Shown piece after piece: positions 1 through 6,555 of a stretch of 33,019 bases of DNA; positions within the stretch are counted from its first letter, which is position 1, and each line of letters begins with the position of its first letter. Position numbers and translations under genes: made by a program. A model generated the notes under the pieces. The model worked only from the letters and a program-made list of their open reading frames with translations. It was not told the DNA's origin and searched no databases. The DNA comes from Kiritimatiellia bacterium (GTDB taxonomy: Bacteria; Verrucomicrobiota; Kiritimatiellia; RFP12; DVOR01), in the NCBI GenBank assembly GCA_900771325.1, contig CAAGNN010000023.1, positions 1-33,019 on the forward strand, given 5' to 3'.

Positions 1-198
1 GCGGATCGGTGGTCAACCCGGGGCGGGTCGGGGGGCAACCTGGGGCGGGTCGGGGGTCAACCCGGGGCGGGTCGAGGGGCAACCTGGGGCGGGTCGGGGG
101 GCAACCTGGGGCGGGTCGGGGGTCAACCCGGGGCGGATCGGTGGTCAACCCGGGGCGGATCGGTGGTCAACCCGGGGCGGGTCGGGGGAAGAGGAGCG
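1..198 (+). repeat. 22-bp tandem repeat array A (nine units, cut by window edge)
   Basis: Nine head-to-tail units with exact 22-bp period; the GCGG landmark falls at 1, 23, 45, 67, 89, 111, 133, 155 and 177. Each unit has a conserved 15-bp core, AACCCGGGGCGGGTC (C or T at the fifth base, G or A at the thirteenth), followed by 7 variable bases such as GGGGGTC, GGTGGTC or GAGGGGC. There are no unique spacers, so this is not CRISPR. The array probably continues upstream of the window. It lies in the 5' region of the yicC operon. The same family recurs at five other places in the window. Confidence 0.95.
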
Positions 199-200
199 GC

Positions 201-224
201 TAGCTGTTAGCCGTTAGCTGTTAG
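201..224. repeat. Heptamer tandem repeat (TAGCYGT)
   Basis: TAGCTGT, TAGCCGT, TAGCTGT, TAGC read in a row, a 7-bp period of just over three copies, directly after repeat array A. It resembles in style, not in sequence, the heptanucleotide short tandem repeats known from cyanobacterial intergenic DNA. No function can be assigned. Confidence 0.7.
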
Positions 225-293
225 CGCGCGTGCCGCGACGAAGGAACTAACCGTCCATTGACCGGGCTCTCCACCTCCGGCGACCGCTTTCTC

Positions 294-315
294 GTCTATC
301 GTCTATCGCCTATCG
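294..315. repeat. Heptamer tandem repeat (GYCTATC)
   Basis: Three copies, GTCTATC, GTCTATC, GCCTATC, then G. The same heptamer occurs three times in a row at 10657-10678, also 22 nt in total, beside a large hairpin. It lies about 30 bp upstream of the yicC -10 element. Confidence 0.75.
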
Positions 316-322
316 AAAGAAC

Positions 323-349
323 AACCCGGGGCGGGAGTTGTGGTAGAAT
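323..349 (+). promoter_or_regulatory. yicC operon promoter with a solitary repeat core
   Basis: TGTGG (339-343) is joined directly to a -10-like TAGAAT (344-349), matching the extended -10 pattern found in front of other operons here. The -10 ends 9 nt before the yicC ATG at 359, so transcription would begin about 3 nt upstream of the start codon. A solitary copy of the 22-bp repeat core (AACCCGGGGCGGG, 323-335) lies where a -35 element would be expected. No TTGACA-like -35 is visible. Confidence 0.6.
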
Positions 350-358
350 GGGGGCATT

Positions 359-1225
359 ATGGTGAAGTCGATGACAGGATTTGGGCGCGGGAGCGCGCAG
401 GGCCCGGGTTATGCGGTGACGGTCGAGCTCTCGACGGTGAACCGCAAGCAGTTTGACGCGACGATTTGGTTGCCGCGCGAGTGGATGGCCTTTGAGGTGC
501 GCGTGCTGGGGGCGCTGCGCGAGGGGATTGGGCGCGGGACGGTGAAGTGCGCGGTGAGCGTGCAGGCGACGGAGTCGGCCGGGGCACTTTCGGGGGCGGC
601 GGCGCGGTATGCGCAGGTGCGGGCGTTGGCGCAGGAACTTGGGGTGGCCGGAGAGGGGAGTTTCTCGGACCTAGTGGCGCTCTGTGCCGGCTCGGAGGAA
701 ACTTCGGTGCCGGAGGCCGATGAGGCGGCTTGGGCGGTGGTGGAGGCGGCGACGCGGGGGGCGCTGGCGCAGTTGCAGGCGATGCGGCTGCACGAGGGAG
801 AGCGGATTGCGACCGATTTGCAGGCGCGTCTGGCGAAGTTGCAGGGGATTTACGAAGAGATTGCGGCGATTGCGCCGGGGTTGCCGGGGGCCCATCGCGC
901 AGAGTTGAAGCGGCGGATCGAGGCGCTGATGGAGGGGGGCGTGGCGTTGGACGCGGGGACGCTGGAGCGCGAGGTGGCGCTCTTTGCCGACCGGTGCGAC
1001 ATCTCCGAGGAGTTGACGCGCCTGGCCGCGCACTTTACCCACGCGCAGACGCTGCTCTCGGGCGAGGGAGCGTGCGGGCGCGCGCTGGACTTCCTTTGCC
1101 AGGAGTTCTTCCGGGAGATTAACACCACCGGCTCGAAGTGCGCGAGCAACGAGATTTCGCGGCGGGTGATTGACTTCAAGACGCTCCTGGAGACGGTGCG
1201 CGAGCAGGTGCAGAACTTGGAGTAG
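359..1225 (+). CDS. yicC: YicC-family protein (endoribonuclease-type)
   Basis: 288 aa, the usual family length. The N-terminus VKSMTGFGRG and the C-terminus, with GSKCASNEISRRVIDFK and a final REQVQNLE, match both conserved ends of YicC (YicC_N and DUF1732 regions). In E. coli YicC is an oligomeric cytosolic endoribonuclease involved in small-RNA turnover; that role is known from the family and is not shown here. It is first in an operon with a small unknown gene (5 nt downstream) and murCB. In many bacteria gmk follows yicC; here it does not. No Shine-Dalgarno is visible and the promoter -10 ends 9 nt before the ATG, so the message is probably leaderless or nearly so. Confidence 0.93.
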   Translation: MVKSMTGFGRGSAQGPGYAVTVELSTVNRKQFDATIWLPREWMAFEVRVLGALREGIGRGTVKCAVSVQATESAGALSGAAARYAQVRALAQELGVAGEGSFSDLVALCAGSEETSVPEADEAAWAVVEAATRGALAQLQAMRLHEGERIATDLQARLAKLQGIYEEIAAIAPGLPGAHRAELKRRIEALMEGGVALDAGTLEREVALFADRCDISEELTRLAAHFTHAQTLLSGEGACGRALDFLCQEFFREINTTGSKCASNEISRRVIDFKTLLETVREQVQNLE

Positions 1226-1230
1226 AGCGG

Positions 1231-1566
1231 ATGGAAGCGGCAGTGCGCGTGGTGGCGTTGGCACCGGGGGAGCTCTTGGAGGCGGGCTTCTTCGCCCGGC
1301 TGAACGGTTCGGCCTTGGCGCACGATCCGGTGATTTACGTGGTCTACAACGATGGCTTTGCCAATGGGGTGCCGCTGCCGCTGGCCTTTGCCAATCCGTG
1401 TTTGGTGGATGTGGCGCCGGCCTTTCGGTTGCGCGGGGCGCGGGTGACGGGCGAGGCGGCGTTGGCGGCGGCGGTGGCGCGGGCCCGGGAGGTCTGCGCG
1501 GCGGGCCACGGGCCCTTTTGGATTGAAGCGTTGGCGTGCACGCCGGCGGAAGGAGTTGGACGATGA
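1231..1566 (+). CDS. Small unknown protein between yicC and murCB
   Basis: 111 aa, not recognised. It starts 5 nt after the yicC stop, and its TGA overlaps the murCB ATG in an ATGA junction, which argues that it is translated and coupled to murCB. A GGAG at 1219-1222, inside the end of yicC, could serve as ribosome binding site. The protein has no signal peptide or membrane segment. The N-terminal half holds the runs DPVIYVVYNDGFANG and LPLAFANPCLVDVAP; the C-terminal part is an Ala-rich likely helix (EAALAAAVARAREVCAAG). The YVVYNDGFANG stretch looks like part of a compact alpha/beta fold. No function is proposed. Coding status is supported by tight packing and position rather than homology. 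Confidence 0.7.
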   Translation: MEAAVRVVALAPGELLEAGFFARLNGSALAHDPVIYVVYNDGFANGVPLPLAFANPCLVDVAPAFRLRGARVTGEAALAAAVARAREVCAAGHGPFWIEALACTPAEGVGR

Positions 1567-3908
1567 GCAAGCTAGAGAATCTGTTTACGGCGGCGCCGGG
1601 GCGGGTGCACGTGATGGGGATTTGCGGCGTGGGCGCGGCGGGGATTGCCTGGATGCTGCACCTGCGCGGTTGGAAGGTGACGGGGTGCGACCTGCATATC
1701 CCGCCCACGATGGATAAGTTCTTCACTAAGCACGGTATTCAGGTGACGCAGGGGCACGCCCCGGGTCACCTGGCCAACTGCGATGCGTTGGTCTACAGCG
1801 CGGCCGTGCGGCCCGATGAGCCGGAGCTGGCCCTGGCGCGGGCGGGGGGGCTGCGCGTGCTCTCGCGCGGCGAGTGCCTGGCGCAGTGGGTCAGCGGGCT
1901 GCGCTCGGTGGCCGTCTGCGGCACCCACGGCAAGACCACGACGAGCTGTTGGACCACGCGGTTGCTGCAGCTGGTCGACCAAAAGCCGCTCTGGTGCCTG
2001 GGCGGCTACACCCCCAAGCTACTGACGAATGCCGGCCCGCGCGAGGGGTCCCTGGCCGGGATGTTGCCGGCCAACCAGTTGGCGGTGGCCGAGGCCGACG
2101 AGAGCGACGGCACGCTGGCCTACGAGCACCCGGCCTTCCTGGTGATTACCAACATCGAGCCCGACCACCTGGACCACTTCCGCGATGCCGAGGAGATTGA
2201 GCAGTGCTTCGCCAAGGCCGTGGCCAATACGCGCGAGGGGGTGGCCGTCTGTGCCGACGCGCCCCGAGCGATGCGCGTGGCCGCCCACTTCGCCGCCGGG
2301 CCGATTATCACCTATGGCTTCTCGCAGGACGCGATGGTGCGCGCGGTCGACCCGCAGCGTCAGGCCGAGGGGACGCGCTTCAAGCTCTTTATCAATGGCC
2401 GCGCGCAGGGCGAGGTCAACCTGCCGGTCCCGGGCGACCACAATGTCCTCAACGCGCTGGGCGCGCTATCGGCCGGGTTGCTCCTGGGGCTTGAGGCGCA
2501 CGCGCTCATCGAGGCGCTCCCCAAGGCCTGCGCCGAGCTGCCCAAGCGCCGCTTCCAGTGGACCACCCCCAAGAACGCCGCCGTGCGCGTGGTGGTCGAC
2601 TACGCCCACCACCCCACCGAGATCCAGGCGATGCTCTCGGTGGCGCGGTTGCAGGCGCCCCAGCGGCTGCGCCTGGTCTTCCAGCCCCACCGCTACTCGC
2701 GCACCAAGCGGCTGTTGGGGGACTTCGTGAAGGCGCTCGCGGGGGTGGACGAGGTGGTGCTCCTGCCGGTCTACGCCGCCAGCGAGAAGCCCGAAGAGGG
2801 GTGCGAGAGCTACGAGCTCTATGCCGCGATGCGCGCGGCCGACCCCACGCAGCGCGTCCTTCTGGCGCAGAGCACCGAGGAGGTCTCGGGCTATCTCCAG
2901 CGGACCGCGCAGGCGGGCGACCTCATCCTCGTGGTCGGCGCGGGGGATGTCGAGCGCATTGGCCACGACCTGGGCAAACTCACGCTGCCGGACACCTCGC
3001 GCAACCGCGTCTGGGCCCTCCTCGAGCGGACCCTCCCCGGCGAGCTCAACCTCTCGCCCGACGAGCCCCTCGCCCGCCACACCGGCTACCGCGTCGGCGG
3101 CACGGTCGATGCCTTCGTCACGCCGGCAGATGTCCCGGCCTTGGTCGCCCTCTGCACCGTCTGTACCGCCAACGACATCCCCGTGCAATTCAGCGGGTCG
3201 GGGACCAACTCCTGGTTCTCGGACCTGGGAATGCCCGGCGTGCTCTGCTCGCTGCGCGGGCCGGCCTTTGAGTCCTACCGGCGCGAGGGCGAGGAGGTCA
3301 CCGTCGGCGGCGGCCTGGCCGGCAACCTCTTCCTCAATAACCTCGAGCGCGACGGCCTGGGCGGTCTGGCCTTTATGCAGGGCATTCCCGGGACGGTCGG
3401 CGGGTGGGCGCGGATGAACGCCGGGGCCCACGGTCACGCCCTCTGGGAGTGCGTGAAGGCCGTGCGGGTGGTCCACGCCGATGGGCGGCTGCGCCACCTA
3501 CCGGCCAGCGCGCTCAAAGCCGAGTACCGCCACGTGCAAGGGCTGGAAGATTGCGCGGTCATCGAGGTCACCTTCCGCCTCAAGCCGCAAGCGAGCGAAG
3601 CCATCCGCGCCGAGCGCGCCGCCTACGCTGCCAAGCGCGTTAACCTGGCCGGTCTGCGGACCTGCGGCTCGCTCTTCAAGAACCCGACAGGCCTCTCGGC
3701 CGGGGCAATCTTCGATGCGCTTGGGGCTAAGGATTGGCGCGTCGGCGGGGCCTTCGTCACTCCGCAGCACGCCAACATCGTCGCCGCCGGCGAAGGCTGC
3801 ACCGGCTCGGACCTCCTGGCGTTGATGCTCCGTATGCGTGCGGCCTTCGCCGCCGCCGGCAAGGGCGCTATTACCCCGGAGGTCGAAGGCCTCGCCAGCG
3901 AACCGTAA
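1563..3908 (+). CDS. murCB: MurC-MurB fusion: UDP-MurNAc-L-Ala ligase / UDP-GlcNAc-enolpyruvate reductase
   Basis: 781 aa joining two cytosolic peptidoglycan precursor enzymes. MurC (about 1-465) adds L-Ala to UDP-MurNAc using ATP: dinucleotide-like GICGVGAAG near the N-terminus, ATP loop GTHGKTTT near 119-126, EADESDGTL, NIEPDHLDHF near 197 and DYAHHPTEIQAM. MurB (about 485-781) makes UDP-MurNAc with FAD and NADPH: GYRVGGTVDAF, GSGTNSWFSD, GIPGTVGGWARMNAGAHG, the catalytic-serine motif GSLFKNP near 701 and the C-terminal PEVEG carrying the usual Glu. The fused enzyme would run two consecutive steps, with the product of the second domain being the substrate of the first. I chose the ATG at 1563 over upstream in-frame ATGs because AAGGAG lies 7 nt before it, it forms an ATGA overlap with the previous stop, and MurC homology begins there. 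Confidence 0.96.
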   Translation: MSKLENLFTAAPGRVHVMGICGVGAAGIAWMLHLRGWKVTGCDLHIPPTMDKFFTKHGIQVTQGHAPGHLANCDALVYSAAVRPDEPELALARAGGLRVLSRGECLAQWVSGLRSVAVCGTHGKTTTSCWTTRLLQLVDQKPLWCLGGYTPKLLTNAGPREGSLAGMLPANQLAVAEADESDGTLAYEHPAFLVITNIEPDHLDHFRDAEEIEQCFAKAVANTREGVAVCADAPRAMRVAAHFAAGPIITYGFSQDAMVRAVDPQRQAEGTRFKLFINGRAQGEVNLPVPGDHNVLNALGALSAGLLLGLEAHALIEALPKACAELPKRRFQWTTPKNAAVRVVVDYAHHPTEIQAMLSVARLQAPQRLRLVFQPHRYSRTKRLLGDFVKALAGVDEVVLLPVYAASEKPEEGCESYELYAAMRAADPTQRVLLAQSTEEVSGYLQRTAQAGDLILVVGAGDVERIGHDLGKLTLPDTSRNRVWALLERTLPGELNLSPDEPLARHTGYRVGGTVDAFVTPADVPALVALCTVCTANDIPVQFSGSGTNSWFSDLGMPGVLCSLRGPAFESYRREGEEVTVGGGLAGNLFLNNLERDGLGGLAFMQGIPGTVGGWARMNAGAHGHALWECVKAVRVVHADGRLRHLPASALKAEYRHVQGLEDCAVIEVTFRLKPQASEAIRAERAAYAAKRVNLAGLRTCGSLFKNPTGLSAGAIFDALGAKDWRVGGAFVTPQHANIVAAGEGCTGSDLLALMLRMRAAFAAAGKGAITPEVEGLASEP

Positions 3909-3924
3909 GGCCCCTGGGCGCGCG

Positions 3925-5448
3925 CTACCACTGGGCGCGGTCGAGGGCGCGGTATTGGATGGCCTCGAAGAGGTGAGCTTGGGAGAGGGTTTCGGAGCCG
4001 GCCATATCGGCGATGGTGCGGGCGACGCGGAGGATGCGGGTATAGGCGCGGGCGGTGAGGGCCAGCTCGTCCATCGCCGAGCGCAGGAGGGTGGCGGCGG
4101 CGGGGTCGAGGGGGCAGAAGGTCTGGAGTTTGCCGGCGGGGAGGTCGGCATTGCAGCGGATGTTGGGGAGGGCGCGGTAGCGTTCGGCCTGGATGGCGCG
4201 GACGCGCAGGACGCGCTCGCGGATGGTGGCGGAGCTCTCGCCGGGGGTGGCGTTGGCGAGGGCCTCGAAGGGGACGGCAGGGACCTCGACGTGGAGGTCG
4301 ATGCGGTCGAGGAGGGGGCCTGAGACGCGGGCGCGGTAGTTGCGGATGGCGGTTTCGGGGCAGCGGCAGGCGCGTTTGGGGTCGCCGGCGAAGCCGCAGG
4401 GGCAGGGGTTCATTGCGGCCACGAGCATAAAGTCGGCCGGGAAGGTGAGGGTGCCGGCGGAGCGGGCGATGGTGACGGCGCCATCTTCGAGGGGCTGGCG
4501 GAGGACCTCGAGGACGCGGCGGTGGAACTCGGGGAGCTCGTCGAGGAAGAGGACGCCGCGGTGGGCGAGGGAGACTTCGCCGGGGGTGGGATGGGTGCCG
4601 CCGCCGATGAGGCCGGCGTCGGAGACGGTGTGGTGGGGGGCGCGGTAGGGGCGGCGGGTGATGACAGCCTCTTTAAGGGCGCCGGCAACGGAGTGGATGG
4701 CGGTGACCTCGAGGGCTTCGTCGGGGGTAAGCGGGGGGAGGATGGAGGGGATGCGGCGCGCAAGCATCGTCTTGCCCGAGCCGGGCGAGCCGATCATCAG
4801 GAGGTTGTGGCCGCCGCTGACGGCGACCTCGATGGCGCGGCGGGCGGCGGTCTGGCCCTTGACGTCGGCGAAGTCCTCGCCGGGGGCCTCGTGGGTAAGG
4901 AGGGTCTGGGCGTAGGGGCGGACCTGCGGGGTGTCGCCGCCGGTGAGGAGGGTGATGGCGTGCGAGAGGCTGCGCACGGGCCAGACCTCGATGCCCTCGA
5001 CGAGGGCCGCTTCGTCGGCGTTCGGCTCGGGAACCATCACATACTTGAAGCCGGCCTGGCGGAGGGCAAGGACGATGGGCAGGACGCCGCGCACGCGCCG
5101 GACTTCGCCGCCGAGGGCCAGCTCGCCCAGGGCGGGGACCTGCTCGAGGGAGGGCATATTGAGGCCGCTGCCGGCGGCGACGAGGGCTAGGGCGATGGGC
5201 AGGTCGTAGACCGGGCCCTCCTTGCGGACGTCGGCGGGGGCGAGGTTGATGGTGACGTTGAGGGGGCGGAGCTTGAGGCCGGTGTTCTTGAGGGCGGCGC
5301 GGATGCGGTCGATGCTCTCCTTGACGGCGGCGTCGGGCAGGCCAACGACGCGGGTGCGCGGATCCTCGGAGGGGACGGCGTGGACTTCAATCTCAACGGG
5401 CTTGGCGCCAATTCCGATGACGGCGGCGGCGTAGGCTCTCTTCAGCAT
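3925..5448 (-). CDS. comM: YifB/ComM-family Mg-chelatase-like AAA+ ATPase
   Basis: 507 aa, typical for the family. Order: N-terminal Lon-protease-like/ChlI domain (about 1-170), then AAA+ core with Walker A GSPGSGKT (220-227), Walker B VLFLDE (299-304), the cysteine cluster NPCPCG plus CRC (Cys349, 351, 361, 363), and SGPLLDRIDLHVEVP. The C-terminal Mg_chelatase_C region follows. ComM proteins are hexameric helicases that promote branch migration when transformed DNA is integrated; the family also occurs in non-competent bacteria, so competence cannot be inferred. It is last in the minus-strand operon, 15 nt after tsaD, with GGAGG 7 nt before the ATG. Its stop lies 16 nt from the convergent murCB stop. 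Confidence 0.94.
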   Translation of the reverse strand: MLKRAYAAAVIGIGAKPVEIEVHAVPSEDPRTRVVGLPDAAVKESIDRIRAALKNTGLKLRPLNVTINLAPADVRKEGPVYDLPIALALVAAGSGLNMPSLEQVPALGELALGGEVRRVRGVLPIVLALRQAGFKYVMVPEPNADEAALVEGIEVWPVRSLSHAITLLTGGDTPQVRPYAQTLLTHEAPGEDFADVKGQTAARRAIEVAVSGGHNLLMIGSPGSGKTMLARRIPSILPPLTPDEALEVTAIHSVAGALKEAVITRRPYRAPHHTVSDAGLIGGGTHPTPGEVSLAHRGVLFLDELPEFHRRVLEVLRQPLEDGAVTIARSAGTLTFPADFMLVAAMNPCPCGFAGDPKRACRCPETAIRNYRARVSGPLLDRIDLHVEVPAVPFEALANATPGESSATIRERVLRVRAIQAERYRALPNIRCNADLPAGKLQTFCPLDPAAATLLRSAMDELALTARAYTRILRVARTIADMAGSETLSQAHLFEAIQYRALDRAQW

Positions 5449-5463
5449 CTGGAGACCTCCGGG

Positions 5464-6543
5464 TTAGATCGGCCAAGAGGGGTCGATATCGAGCTCGAGG
5501 GGGGCGGGGGGGATGGCTTCGCGCGGGGCCACGCCGGCAATCATCGCCGCGTTGTCGCCGCAGTAGCGCGCTTCGGCGCAGAGCAGGGGGATGCCCGCAC
5601 GTTGGCAGAGCGGGGCGAGGGCCGCGCGCAGGCGGCCGTTGAGGGAGACGCCGCCGCCGAGGGCCAACGAACGGTAGCGCCCGGAGGCGAGGGCGTGGGC
5701 CACGCGGCGCGCAAGGGCCGCGACGATGGCCTCTTGGTAGGAGAAAGCGATCTTGGCCACCTCCGCCTCGGACTGCGGCGGGTGCTTGCGCACGTAGGTG
5801 AGCAGGGCGGTCTTGAGGCCCGAGAAGCTGACGCAGAGCTCGGGAGAGAGGCCGTCGGGGAGAGGTTGGTCGGCGCTGACGCGGCCGAGGGGGAAGGGGA
5901 TGGGCTTCTCGCCGGGGGCGAGGGTGACGGTGCGCGCCAGGCGGTCGATGACCGGCCCCCCCGGGTAGCCCAGGCCGAGGAGCTTGGCGGCTTTGTCGAA
6001 GGCCTCGCCGGCGGCATCGTCGATGGTCTGGCCGAGGAGGCGGTAGGCAAGCTGCCCCTCCGCCGAACAGGTGCACTCCACGAAGCTGGTGTGGCCGCCG
6101 CTCACCGCCAGCCCCAGCTGCGGGTAGTTGGCCGGGGAGAAGCGCTCGGGGTGGTCAAGGTAGACCGACCAGAGGTGCGCGTGCATGTGGTTGATGGGCA
6201 GGAGCGGCTTGCCCAGGGCGAGGGCGAGGCCCTTGGCGGCGGTCCAGCCCACGAGGAGCGAGGCGGCTAGGCCCGGGCCGCGCGTGGCGGCGATGGCGTC
6301 GACCTGCGCCCAGGGGTCGGCTTCGCCCGGGAAGGCCTCGGCGAGGGCTTGCTCGAGGATGCCGCGGATCTTCTCGATGTGCGAGCGCGAGGCGATCTCC
6401 GGCACCACTCCGCCATAAGGCTGGTGGAGCGGCACTTGGGAGTAGATGACGGAGGAGAGGACCTCGGTGCCGTTGCGGACGACGGCCGCGGCCGTCTCGT
6501 CGCACGAGCTCTCGATGCCGAGGATGCAACAGGGTCGGGCCAT
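5464..6543 (-). CDS. tsaD: TsaD, tRNA N6-threonylcarbamoyladenosine transferase subunit
   Basis: 359 aa, close to the usual 335-345. ASKHA-fold ATPase that, with TsaB and TsaE, transfers threonylcarbamoyl to A37 of ANN-decoding tRNAs in the cytosol. Visible motifs: GIESSCDETAAAVV at 9-22, the metal site NHMHAHLW with His119 and His123, SGGHTSF near 148-154, and CGDNAAMIA with the third metal ligand Asp330. The second gene of the operon, it starts 12 nt after the stop of the large exported protein gene and has no evident Shine-Dalgarno, so coupling to the upstream gene is likely. tsaB and tsaE are not in the window. Confidence 0.97.
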   Translation of the reverse strand: MARPCCILGIESSCDETAAAVVRNGTEVLSSVIYSQVPLHQPYGGVVPEIASRSHIEKIRGILEQALAEAFPGEADPWAQVDAIAATRGPGLAASLLVGWTAAKGLALALGKPLLPINHMHAHLWSVYLDHPERFSPANYPQLGLAVSGGHTSFVECTCSAEGQLAYRLLGQTIDDAAGEAFDKAAKLLGLGYPGGPVIDRLARTVTLAPGEKPIPFPLGRVSADQPLPDGLSPELCVSFSGLKTALLTYVRKHPPQSEAEVAKIAFSYQEAIVAALARRVAHALASGRYRSLALGGGVSLNGRLRAALAPLCQRAGIPLLCAEARYCGDNAAMIAGVAPREAIPPAPLELDIDPSWPI

Positions 6544-6555
6544 AGCGCGCAGCGG

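Noticed and set aside
1..198. CRISPR array
   Set aside because: Units are directly contiguous at 22 bp with only 7 variable, locally homogenised bases; there are no unique spacers and no cas genes in the window.
9..203. Plus-strand ORF of 64 codons rich in Gly, Arg and Pro
   Set aside because: It is the translation of repeat array A. The 22-bp period is not a multiple of three, so the reading frame cycles through the repeat and gives a 22-residue peptide period without biological meaning.
2466..3497. Minus-strand open frame of 343 codons
   Set aside because: Antisense to murCB, where both enzyme domains are intact.
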